Shown piece by piece: positions 8,764-16,386 of a stretch of 28,430 nt of DNA. This DNA is from Faecimorpha stercoravium (lineage in GTDB: Bacteria; Bacillota; Clostridia; Lachnospirales; Bianqueaceae). The DNA is taken from NCBI GenBank assembly GCA_018712555.1, contig DVGT01000066.1:1-28430 (forward strand), in the 5' to 3' direction. Below the pieces are notes generated by a model. That model worked only from the letters and a program-made list of their open reading frames with translations, did no database searches and had not been told where the DNA came from. Numbering within the stretch: position 1 is the first letter of the stretch; the number at the start of each line of letters is the position of its first letter. The translations under genes and the position numbers were made by a program.

Positions 8764-9288
8764 ATGGCTTTAAAACTGATAAAACTCACGAAAAAATATG
8801 AAAAACAGCTGTGTGAAATGATTGAGGAATGGAAATTCGATCAGGAAATCCATCACACGAATCATTCACCGTGGGCTATCTTTAGAAATGATTGTCACAA
8901 TTTCGATGAATATCTGGAACATCTCGAAGTAAAAGAAGCTACCGATGATAGAGTTCCCGATTCCGTGTTCTTTCTGCTGGATGAGGATAGGGACAGACTT
9001 CTGGGCGCTGTAAATATTCGGCATTATTTGAATGACTCCCTGTTGCAAGAAGGGGGGCATATTGGAGACGGAATCAGACCGAGTGAAAGAAGAAAGGGAT
9101 ATGCGACGGAGATGATTCGCTTGGCATTGGTGGAATGTAAGAAATTAGGGATTGATCAGGTGCTGATGACATGCGACAAAGATAATATCGGCTCGGTCAA
9201 GTCCATTGTAAAAAACGGTGGAATCCTTGAAAACGAGTTTGTAAATTCTGAGGGGCATATAGAACAAAGATATTGGATTTCCATTTGA
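8764..9288 (+). CDS. GNAT-family N-acetyltransferase
   Basis: This is a 174-aa acyltransferase of the Gcn5-related fold. The acetyl-CoA pyrophosphate-binding motif is RRKGYATEMIRLAL at about residues 110-123. An N-terminal helix pair and a C-terminal strand region with DKDNIGSVKSIVKNGG, the typical motif B, are also visible. The overall pattern, with LLGAVNIRHYL and GHIGDGIRP, resembles the RimJ/RimL-like branch, but the substrate cannot be assigned. I chose the ATG at 8764 because GGGGAGGAA lies just before it at 8752-8760; a TTG at 8743 would put that site inside the coding region. It follows lrgB by 29 bp and may be the last gene of the rightward unit. No terminator was recognised after it. 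Confidence 0.8.
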   Translation: MALKLIKLTKKYEKQLCEMIEEWKFDQEIHHTNHSPWAIFRNDCHNFDEYLEHLEVKEATDDRVPDSVFFLLDEDRDRLLGAVNIRHYLNDSLLQEGGHIGDGIRPSERRKGYATEMIRLALVECKKLGIDQVLMTCDKDNIGSVKSIVKNGGILENEFVNSEGHIEQRYWISI

Positions 9289-9496
9289 TATAGATTCGTA
9301 CTAGCGAGCAGGAAGAAAAGTACAGTCGGCAGAGGCAGTCAATCATACAAGTACCACGCTATTGACAGACGAAAGTTGAAAACGTCATGGGGAATCATTT
9401 ACAGGGATAGATCAGCTTTTTCGGTTTCGATGGAACAAAGACGGATGGTATAATCGTAAAGCTACTTAGAAAAGGAAACTGCATCCGCTTCCTCCG

Positions 9497-9531
9497 ATGT
9501 ACCTTATCTGGTACATGATAAATGCTATATT
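9497..9531 (+). promoter_or_regulatory. Palindromic operator-promoter, site A, for the AAA+/PcfJ operon
   Basis: A perfect inverted repeat ATGTACC-N6-GGTACAT (9497-9516) is followed by 9 bp and the -10 box TATATT (9526-9531). There is no TTGACA-like -35 box; the palindrome occupies that region. Transcription would start near 9538, about 36 nt before the ATG at 9574. Two further copies with the same 9-bp spacing occur at 18800-18834 and 24740-24773, on the opposite strand. The rest of the 9289-9573 gap shows only an isolated TATAAT at 9448-9453 without a good -35. Confidence 0.7.
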
Positions 9532-9573
9532 GTTTTCAGTAAGAACCACAATCAGGCAAAGGAGGAAGCAGGC

Positions 9574-11583
9574 ATGCAGTTTTTTAAATACAAGGGACTT
9601 ACATCCTGTGAAGCATGGGCGCAGGAAAATGATAATCGACGCGTAATGCGAGAAAAAACCGCAAAAATATCTTTGAAAAGCGATGCGTTCAACCAGAAAT
9701 TACAGTGGGAAGCCTTCTTTTTCGTAGTGGATGCGTCTGGGGACATAGTTACAATCGGCGTGATCTCCAGAGATTCCAGGTATCTGCAAAAGCAGCTTGC
9801 GGAATACTTGAAAGCCATTGAAATGGAATTGCAAGACGTTTGCCTGGAAGAAATTACATTCAGCACGATTCGCAATATGCTTTTACAAGCGGAGCGACGC
9901 GAGTATATACCTGGAGATGACGAAGTGCTGGGGCAGTTTGATCTGGATAAAATAAACCGTCGATTTGGCAGGGAATGCAGTTTTGAGGAGGCTCTGATAG
10001 AAGACGCTTCCAAAAGCAAAATTTACGAGGCAGCCAATCAACTTCTTTCTCACCAGTCATTGATTTCGGAATTGGATCGTATTTATGCAGGAAAAAAGAT
10101 GACAAACGTCATAGGCCATCCAGTTCACTATATCATACAGACAGACGATGCGGAAATCCGGAAAAACATGTGTCAGGTTTTGCTGCAGGCATTATATGCC
10201 AGGCAGAGATTGCGGAATAAAAGATATTGTTTCTTGGAGCTCAGGGGAGAGGAGACTCCTTCCAAAACATTCTATGATGGTCTTTATAAAAGCTGTTTCG
10301 GCGGCGCGATGATCATCAAATATATGGTGAATGACGATGTGGAAGATGATCATGCTGCCTGTGATCGAGAGACAATAGAGGTGCTGTGTGAAGCGATGAA
10401 GAAGTACCACAACCAGGTGCTGACCTTATTTTGTCTTCCGCGGGAATGTACACACACGAAAGCCTTATTCTATGAAGGGGTTGGGAACACCAGTTTCGTG
10501 GAACTGAAAGAAGACCTGGTGACGGCAGAGCAGGCGGTTTGCTTTTTAAAGAAATTGGCTTCGAAGCATGGGACGAGGGGGGATAAAAATCTGTTTTCAA
10601 AATTGGAACCGGGTAAAGGCTACCTTACCCCAGAACTGCGGGATCTGTTCAATGACTGGTATGACTGTAAACTGAAAACCAGAATCTATCCGCAATATCA
10701 GGAGGTGTATACTGTAAAGACAGAAGTGGTGAAAGCGGCGCCCAAAGGCTCCGCCTATGACCAGCTGATGAAAATGATTGGCCTGGAAGAAGCCAAAAAG
10801 GTGATTCGCCAGGCGTTAAACTACTACAAAGCGCAAAAGCTGTTTGCGGATAAGGGGATGAAAGAAGATCGGCCGGCCATGCATATGGTGTTCACCGGAA
10901 ATCCTGGAACGGCAAAAACAACGGTGGCGCGACTGTTTGCCAGAATCATGCGGGAAAATGAGCTGCTGTCTAAGGGAAATCTTGTGGAAGTGGGCCGCGG
11001 CGACCTTGTGGGGAAATTTGTCGGCTGGACAGCGCCCACCATTCAGAGAAGATTTAGAGAAGCAGAAGGCGGCGTGTTATTTATCGACGAGGCGTATTCG
11101 CTTGTCGACGACAGGAGCGGCTCTTATGGAGATGAAGCCATCAACACGATTGTGCAGGAAATGGAAAACCATCGCGAAGACATCGTGGTGATCTTTGCCG
11201 GCTATCCTGATCTCATGGAAACATTTTTGAAGAAGAATCCGGGCCTTCGTTCTCGAATCGCGTTTCATATTCCCTTTGCGGACTATAGTGTTCACGAACT
11301 GGGGCAGATTGCGGATCTGATGGCATCGCAAAAAGGATTAAAGCTGACAGAAGAGGCGCAAAGAAAACTCACGACTATTTTTGAGACCATGAGAAATACC
11401 GAGGATTTTGGAAATGGTAGATTTGTGCGAAATGTGATTGAAAAAGCGAAGCTGTGCCAGGCAAGCCGTCTGCTGGAGACAGATTTAGATCAAATTACCA
11501 GAGAGGATGTCATGACATTATGCGCGGAAGATATTGAGATGCCCGTTACATCGGAGGGCCCAAAACGAAAAATCGGGTTCTAA
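9574..11583 (+). CDS. SpoVK/CbbX-like AAA+ ATPase with degenerate first AAA module
   Basis: This 669-aa protein has a C-terminal CbbX/SpoVK-type AAA+ module: Walker A GNPGTAKTT (442-450), a pore-loop region GDLVGKFVGWTA, Walker B LFIDEA (502-507) and an arginine-finger region NPGLRSR (555-561), then a helical lid. Residues 170-330 (VHYIIQTDD, LLQALYARQR) look like a second AAA fold without a usable Walker A. The N-terminal 150 residues are not recognised. Members of this class form hexameric remodelling or unfolding rings. AAAGGAGG at 9558-9565 fixes the start. The PcfJ-like gene follows by 25 bp, and site A lies upstream, so both genes share the same control. The client is unknown; the PcfJ-like partner is the obvious candidate. 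Confidence 0.85.
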   Translation: MQFFKYKGLTSCEAWAQENDNRRVMREKTAKISLKSDAFNQKLQWEAFFFVVDASGDIVTIGVISRDSRYLQKQLAEYLKAIEMELQDVCLEEITFSTIRNMLLQAERREYIPGDDEVLGQFDLDKINRRFGRECSFEEALIEDASKSKIYEAANQLLSHQSLISELDRIYAGKKMTNVIGHPVHYIIQTDDAEIRKNMCQVLLQALYARQRLRNKRYCFLELRGEETPSKTFYDGLYKSCFGGAMIIKYMVNDDVEDDHAACDRETIEVLCEAMKKYHNQVLTLFCLPRECTHTKALFYEGVGNTSFVELKEDLVTAEQAVCFLKKLASKHGTRGDKNLFSKLEPGKGYLTPELRDLFNDWYDCKLKTRIYPQYQEVYTVKTEVVKAAPKGSAYDQLMKMIGLEEAKKVIRQALNYYKAQKLFADKGMKEDRPAMHMVFTGNPGTAKTTVARLFARIMRENELLSKGNLVEVGRGDLVGKFVGWTAPTIQRRFREAEGGVLFIDEAYSLVDDRSGSYGDEAINTIVQEMENHREDIVVIFAGYPDLMETFLKKNPGLRSRIAFHIPFADYSVHELGQIADLMASQKGLKLTEEAQRKLTTIFETMRNTEDFGNGRFVRNVIEKAKLCQASRLLETDLDQITREDVMTLCAEDIEMPVTSEGPKRKIGF

Positions 11584-11608
11584 GATAGTGGTAGGGGGAC
11601 AGTGACAA

Positions 11609-13300
11609 ATGAAAAGTTTGCAAAATCTGGAACAAGCGAAGCAAGCAGACGGCAGAAGCGGTTTTTCGAAGGTCATGCGTCTGCCTCGGCATGGATACAC
11701 GATCGAGACAAGGAGAAGGGTCGTTGACCGTGATATCGCCTATAAGGTATTGACCCCTGCACTTCAACGGAAAAGCGCAGGCGCTGTACGAGGCAGACAT
11801 ACTGTAGAGATCACAAAACGGGTGGTCGTATGCCCGTGCTGCGGAAAGGAAAGGCCGGCTTACCAAAAAAGCGCGCGGCAGATCCGGTCGCGGGATGAGA
11901 TTGGTGCATGGCTGTTTCCGCAAATCTCTTTGTTTGAGGAAACAGCGGATGAGCAGCCCGAGGAATTGATTTTCAATACCCCTATAGATTTCATGGATAA
12001 GTTTATTTGTCCGCGGTGTGGCGCGGAATCATCTCCCAGTAGGGGATATATAGATGCTTCCATGACCGTTACCCAAAGTGGGATTAAAATATCTCGAAGG
12101 TTAGAACTCCAGGAGTTGTTTGCGATCAAAGTGCTCCCGGATCAATTTTGTATTACCGAATTTGAATTCTATGAAACGATCACCTTTCACCTGAAAAAAG
12201 GGCGTACCTTTGTGGCATTGGAGGATAGAAACGGCAATACACTACAGGTGTGCGATATTTCAAATATAAAAGTCAATAGGTACTCCGACGACCCCATATT
12301 AGAGTTGATCAATTTGTATAAGCCGGTCAACAGAGAATTAAAAAAGAAGTTTGCTAAATTTTTTCATGCTCCTCTGCCTTTTCGGAGAAACGAATTCAGG
12401 GTAGAGCAATTTATCTTAATGACCAGATTTGTAGGATACGATGCCGCATTTTATAATGCACTCCCGTATGCGGAGGATCATCATCTGATAGAAAAACGCT
12501 TTGCCAAAACAGCCAAGAAAATGCATTACGCTCTCCATGTTCCGGATTTAGTTCGGAAAACGATGTTGCCGCAAGTAAAAAGTATTCGAAAAGTCTTTTT
12601 TAGCAGCCCAGCATTACTTTTTTATCAAGAAGAACTGGAGCAGGCTTGGCGATTACTCGAAGATGTGAATCTGTTTCGACGCTTCGTTACATCAGAAGAG
12701 ATATTTTACACATTGTGGTATCTCTGTAAGTTGCCGAAGATGATAGAGTTCTATACAGATTGCAAAGAAGAGCTTGGTTCGAAAAAATTATATGAAATCA
12801 TGATCGATGCAAGATCAACGGAATGGTATGTCGAATGGTACCTTATGCTCAGTGAGTATGACAAAAAAATGGAGAGACAAAAGTGGCATCATACTGGCGG
12901 AGGGAGAAAGAGTCCTTTTTGGAGCAGCAATAAACATAAAATGGGAGCCGACTTTTCCATTCCAATACCGGAGTATCCATCAGAAATATCTCAAAGACCT
13001 GCCCTAGAATGCTGCATACAGGGATATGACTTCAGAAGGTTAAAAAGATCAGTCGAATATATACAAGCAGGAAAAGAGCTTCACAACTGTCTTACGGGTT
13101 GGTCATTCTTCTACAACAATATTTACGGTATCATGAAAGACAATCAATATGTTGCAGCTGTGGAAGTGGGAAAGTATGAGATTATTCAAGCACATACAGA
13201 TCATAATGGAAATATCTCCCAGAACAAGAGCTTAAAAAGAGCATTCGATATCTGGAAAAAACGGAATATGTTGCATGAAAGAGGAGAAGCGGAGAAATAG
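11609..13300 (+). CDS. PcfJ-like protein with zinc ribbon
   Basis: This protein is 563 aa. The C-terminal region has the PcfJ signature: LHNCL (491-495), an aromatic-rich stretch, then AAVEVGKYEIIQAH (Gln527) and NKSLKRAFDIWKKR. PcfJ-like proteins are named from Gram-positive conjugative plasmids and occur widely in mobile and accessory DNA; their biochemical role is unknown. The N-terminal part holds two cysteine knuckles, CPCC (75-78) and CPRC (134-137), which probably make a zinc ribbon. The middle region (200-450) is helical, with no family I can name. The gene follows the AAA+ gene by 25 bp, with GGGGGA before the ATG, and is surely cotranscribed with it. No relaxase, coupling protein or type IV secretion gene is visible, so this is probably not a live transfer module here. 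Confidence 0.8.
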   Translation: MKSLQNLEQAKQADGRSGFSKVMRLPRHGYTIETRRRVVDRDIAYKVLTPALQRKSAGAVRGRHTVEITKRVVVCPCCGKERPAYQKSARQIRSRDEIGAWLFPQISLFEETADEQPEELIFNTPIDFMDKFICPRCGAESSPSRGYIDASMTVTQSGIKISRRLELQELFAIKVLPDQFCITEFEFYETITFHLKKGRTFVALEDRNGNTLQVCDISNIKVNRYSDDPILELINLYKPVNRELKKKFAKFFHAPLPFRRNEFRVEQFILMTRFVGYDAAFYNALPYAEDHHLIEKRFAKTAKKMHYALHVPDLVRKTMLPQVKSIRKVFFSSPALLFYQEELEQAWRLLEDVNLFRRFVTSEEIFYTLWYLCKLPKMIEFYTDCKEELGSKKLYEIMIDARSTEWYVEWYLMLSEYDKKMERQKWHHTGGGRKSPFWSSNKHKMGADFSIPIPEYPSEISQRPALECCIQGYDFRRLKRSVEYIQAGKELHNCLTGWSFFYNNIYGIMKDNQYVAAVEVGKYEIIQAHTDHNGNISQNKSLKRAFDIWKKRNMLHERGEAEK

Positions 13301-13391
13301 CGACCAAGGCCCATAAGAGGCAACAGAACCATATATGTACACTGTCCCAGAGAGGCCTCGATATTTGCGGTACAGTTTGTATCTATCCAGC

Positions 13392-14051
13392 TTATTTCTT
13401 CCTGTTTTTTCCGCGTTTTTCGTAATCTTCATCAATGCGCTTCTTCCATCCCGCGTCTAAGGGCGCACTGCTGCGAACGGCACAGATCGCTTCATTCAGG
13501 ACTTCATAGTTGAGCCGCGTTCCGGCGCTGTCAGAATGGTAGTTGACGGCTCGGTCTGCCCCAATCCCAAAGTGACGTGCTGTTTCCACGGCGTCAATGT
13601 TTGCGCCGAGGAACAGAAACTCCCAGCCGTACTTTTGTTTCTGGCGTTCAATCATCTGTTTCACCCGATCGCTGGTATAAAATCGGCTGGCATTTTCCAT
13701 CCCGTCTGTGGTGATAACAAACAGTGTATGCTCCGGCACATCCTCTGGTCGGGCATACTTGTGGACAATCCCTATATGATGGATTGCGCCTCCGATGGCG
13801 TCCAGCAGAGCAGTACAACCTCGGACCGTATAATCGTTATCGGTCATGGGACGAATCGTTCGGATATTTACCCGGTCATAGAGCACTTCGCTCGTGCTGT
13901 CAAAGAGGACAGTGGAGATAAGAGCTTCGCCCTCTGTCTTTTTCTGCTTTTCGATCATGGAATTGAAGCCGCCGATGGTATCGGCCTCAAGGCCGCTCAT
14001 AGAACCGCTGCGATCCAGGATGAAAACGATTTCCGTCATGTTTTTTCTCAT
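13392..14051 (-). CDS. VWA-domain protein with intact MIDAS
   Basis: This 219-aa protein is essentially one von Willebrand factor A domain. The metal-ion-dependent adhesion site is complete: DRSGS (13-17), Thr80 in the GCTALLDAIGG loop, and Asp116 in TTDGMEN. There is no signal peptide or membrane segment, so it is cytoplasmic. The C-terminus is charged (KKRIDEDYEKRGKNRKK). Bacterial stand-alone VWA proteins are usually adaptors for AAA+ ATPases or act in stress, tellurite-type or conflict systems. GGGAGGT seven bases before the ATG supports the start at 14051; an internal ATG at 14039 is less likely. It lies 196 bp downstream of the macro-domain gene on the same strand, with a hairpin between them. 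It could serve as adaptor for one of the AAA+ proteins here, but that is inference. Confidence 0.88.
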   Translation of the reverse strand: MRKNMTEIVFILDRSGSMSGLEADTIGGFNSMIEKQKKTEGEALISTVLFDSTSEVLYDRVNIRTIRPMTDNDYTVRGCTALLDAIGGAIHHIGIVHKYARPEDVPEHTLFVITTDGMENASRFYTSDRVKQMIERQKQKYGWEFLFLGANIDAVETARHFGIGADRAVNYHSDSAGTRLNYEVLNEAICAVRSSAPLDAGWKKRIDEDYEKRGKNRKK

Positions 14052-14071
14052 AACTTATACCTCCCAATAAA

Positions 14072-14107
14072 ACTGTGATTGTCTGGGTTTTACCTTACAG
14101 TCACAGT
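14072..14107 (-). terminator. Nested hairpin followed by TTTTATT between macro and VWA genes
   Basis: Read leftward, ACTGTGA (14107-14101) pairs with TCACAGT (14078-14072). A smaller nested CTG/CAG plus GGT/ACC stem lies inside, and TTTTATT follows directly. It sits about 20 nt before the VWA start codon, so it may terminate macro-gene transcripts or act as a leader structure. A TATACT lies just upstream, but its -35 is poor. Confidence 0.45.
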
Positions 14108-14247
14108 ATAGGAGAAATTGTCTTCGATTTGGTCGCATGCCAAGCGACATTCAAAATATTTTATGGGACAGGTTGTTCCTTAATCTGACAGTATCATGCA
14201 AAGCCATCTACGAGGATTCTGCGAGAGGAGCAGAATATGCGAACTCG

Positions 14248-15258
14248 TTACGCTCCGAGCAAGTTCTGGTCAAAGGCGAACAGAGCCTCGTTGATTTCAA
14301 AGACATTATAGTTCCCACGCTCAATGAAATATTCAATGATGATGTCAAACTTGTTGGAGTGAGAGAGGGCAAAGCCAGCCTTCATGAGCATATCTTTGGT
14401 TTCGTCCAGCGGCAGTTCCAGGGCAATCGCAAAAGCAAGCACCGTAGGTTTCGAGGGCTTATACAGCCGGTCTGAACGGATTTTGGAAAAAAGCTTGCGA
14501 TCAATATTTGCTTTTTTATAGCACTGCGCATCGGTCATGCCTTTTTCGTCGATTTTCCGAAGCAACATTTCGGAAAAGCTTTCGTCGATCTGCGAAAGCG
14601 CATCATTCAGCGTTTTTGTACTTGCAACCCTTGGAGCCAAAGGGGCGTCGTACAATATTTCTTCCGCGTCTCTTAGTGTAAGCGTTTGCATCCGGCGAAG
14701 GCGAGAAACGCGGTTATCCATATGTGCATCCACATAGGTATCGTCTATGTATGCGGTGATGTCGGAGAATAGCTCCTCACTAATCTGGTACGCCTTGCGG
14801 TCAAAGATGACGATATAGACGGTCATGTCATTTTCCAGAAGAAAATCGCTGATTGTATCCACGGCAATCTTCAGCGCCTGGTCTTTTGGATAGTCATAAA
14901 TACCTGATGAAATCAGCGGAAATGCAACCGTCTCACAGCCGTATTCTTTGGCTAATTCCAGAGAGACGCGGTAACAGGAGACAAGCTTTTCACGCTCGCC
15001 ATGTTTGCCGTTCCGCCAGCGTGGGCCAACGGCATGGATCACATACTTGCAGGGGAGTTTATAGCCTTTTGTGATTTTCGCGTTGCCTGTCTCGCAACCG
15101 CCCAGCGTTTTACACTCGGCAAGCAGCTCCGGTCCTGCAGCCTGATGGATGCAGCCGTCGACACCGCCTCCTCCCAGAAGAGAGCTGTTTGCGGCGTTGA
15201 CGATAGCGTCTACCTTCATCCTAGTGATATCGTTTCTGATAATATGAAGGGGCATCAT
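14248..15258 (-). CDS. Macro-domain protein with C-terminal HTH-like region
   Basis: This is a 336-aa protein. Residues 1-160 form a macro domain, which binds or hydrolyses ADP-ribose derivatives. The signature is DAIVNAANSSLLGGGGVDG, with Asn24 and Asp34 at the positions used for catalysis in MacroD-type hydrolases, and SSGIYDYPKDQA forms the second loop. Residues 200-336 are a helical extension resembling an XRE-type helix-turn-helix (CYKKANIDRKLFSKIRSD), followed by a helical tail with FDIIIEYFIERGNYNVFEINEAL. This two-part layout occurs in other Firmicutes macro proteins. I chose the ATG at 15258, with GAAAGG upstream; a GTG at 15267 and an ATG at 15255 are also in frame. It might remove ADP-ribose from proteins or nucleic acids, or sense such molecules and regulate transcription. 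Confidence 0.85.
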   Translation of the reverse strand: MMPLHIIRNDITRMKVDAIVNAANSSLLGGGGVDGCIHQAAGPELLAECKTLGGCETGNAKITKGYKLPCKYVIHAVGPRWRNGKHGEREKLVSCYRVSLELAKEYGCETVAFPLISSGIYDYPKDQALKIAVDTISDFLLENDMTVYIVIFDRKAYQISEELFSDITAYIDDTYVDAHMDNRVSRLRRMQTLTLRDAEEILYDAPLAPRVASTKTLNDALSQIDESFSEMLLRKIDEKGMTDAQCYKKANIDRKLFSKIRSDRLYKPSKPTVLAFAIALELPLDETKDMLMKAGFALSHSNKFDIIIEYFIERGNYNVFEINEALFAFDQNLLGA

Positions 15259-15280
15259 ATCACACACCTTTCTTTTTTAC

Positions 15281-15309
15281 ATTATATCCTATACGCTCAG
15301 GAAAGTAAA
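15281..15309 (-). promoter_or_regulatory. Promoter of the macro-domain gene
   Basis: Read leftward, TTTACT (15309-15304) and TATAAT (15286-15281) are 17 bp apart. The predicted start lies about 15-20 nt before the ATG at 15258. Confidence 0.6.
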
Positions 15310-15400
15310 CTCGTTTTGATAAAAGGCAACGTAGTTATGATTTTTCGTAAACTGGATTAAAAACTCTTGGCAACTCGTTCCTCGCTTGCAAACTCCCTTT

Positions 15401-16249
15401 TTACGTGATTTCCCAACTGATGCAATTCAACACACCGCCATCTAGCGCAATCTCATGGATATTCACGGGAATCACTATTTTGGAAAAGAGCTGCTGGGCG
15501 GCGACAATGGCGGCAGTATCCATGGGAACGCCGAATACGGGTAAAAAGAGGTACTCTGGGGTTTGAAGGAAATTCAGATAACATCCGACGGCACTTCCTT
15601 TCGGAGAATAGAAATACGGAAAATCGATGACATGGATGCCATAGGTTCGTAAAACAGCTTGAATCCGCTGTTCCAGCCCGTTTTTAGCAGGAACATGATT
15701 CCCGATAACAGTTGTCTCATCTATAAATCGTACCATGCCATCCGCATGACCTGTCATATCGCTTTTCAAAGAGGGAATGAGAATGACCTGCGCCTGCAAT
15801 TGCTGTTCCAATGTCAGGATGAGTTCGGAAGTCGCAAAATCTGGATTTTCGGCCAGGACGCGATCACTGATAATAACCTTTTTCTTAGAAGGGGAAAAGA
15901 CGACATTTCCACCATCGAGATGAATCTGGGAATAGGTTACCGGCAACGTGAAGTGCGCAGAAAGATCCTGCCGATAATCGGTTTGCAGTTCCGGATTGTT
16001 TTTCAAATAGCCTGGTTCATAGCGAAACGAAACAAAGCTGCCGTCATGTCTCTGGACGGGCATGAAATCGCGAACCCAGATATCGCGTGTTCCATCGATC
16101 AGACGGTATTCCATCTTTATGGTATCCAGAACCGCAAATAATCGCTCGGCCGCCGGTCGATAGGATGGATGGCTTTGGAGCAAAGAGGAAAAATAGAGCA
16201 TGGGTGTTTGGGAATCTCTCGTTGAGGGATTGGTTATGATGGGTTTCAT
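15401..16249 (-). CDS. Agmatine deiminase / peptidyl-arginine deiminase-like enzyme
   Basis: This 282-aa protein belongs to the PAD/agmatine deiminase family of guanidine-modifying enzymes, which turn arginine-like guanidino groups into ureido groups plus ammonia. Visible motifs are RDIWVRDFMP (55-64, with Asp56 and Asp61), LDGGN (111-115), TGHADG (166-171, catalytic His168) and a C-terminal GGVLNCIS, with Cys276 as the likely nucleophile. It is shorter than agmatine deiminase (about 340-370 aa). The usual GGGxxHC end motif is changed to GGVLNC, so the substrate may differ. No signal peptide is seen. AAGGAGAT precedes the ATG. It is divergent from the gene at 16387 across a 137-bp intergenic region. 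Its link to the surrounding conflict genes is unclear. Confidence 0.8.
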   Translation of the reverse strand: MKPIITNPSTRDSQTPMLYFSSLLQSHPSYRPAAERLFAVLDTIKMEYRLIDGTRDIWVRDFMPVQRHDGSFVSFRYEPGYLKNNPELQTDYRQDLSAHFTLPVTYSQIHLDGGNVVFSPSKKKVIISDRVLAENPDFATSELILTLEQQLQAQVILIPSLKSDMTGHADGMVRFIDETTVIGNHVPAKNGLEQRIQAVLRTYGIHVIDFPYFYSPKGSAVGCYLNFLQTPEYLFLPVFGVPMDTAAIVAAQQLFSKIVIPVNIHEIALDGGVLNCISWEIT

Positions 16250-16318
16250 GATAGAACATCTCCTTGTTGTAGTATTTTGTATAGGCCTAGATCAGAGGAG
16301 GAAATTTGTATTCTACAC

Positions 16319-16347
16319 TTGACGCAGATATGGCGCCATGCTATAAT
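16319..16347 (+). promoter_or_regulatory. Sigma-A promoter with a palindrome in its spacer
   Basis: TTGACG (16319-16324) and TATAAT (16342-16347) are 17 bp apart. The spacer contains the perfect 10-bp palindrome ATGGCGCCAT (16330-16339), well placed to act as an operator. AAAGGAG lies before the ATG at 16387. This is the strongest promoter-like sequence in the central region. Confidence 0.75.
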
Positions 16348-16386
16348 GGATGTAAATAAAAGACTTGAAGCAAAGGAGAAAGCATA

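Noticed and set aside
9448..9453. TATAAT as the promoter of the AAA+ gene
   Set aside because: No usable -35 lies upstream, and site A is nearer, perfectly palindromic and shared with the other operon.
12836..12846. GGTACC in the PcfJ-like gene as an operator copy
   Set aside because: It lies within coding sequence, with no second half-site or -10 box at the required spacing.
13340..13365. ATATGTACACTGTCCC as a fourth palindromic operator
   Set aside because: The half-sites do not keep the N6 spacing and there is no -10 box 9 bp away; it lies between convergent genes.
15370..15389. Weak hairpin after the deiminase-like gene as a terminator
   Set aside because: The stem is broken by mismatches; only a T-run on the leftward strand supports it.
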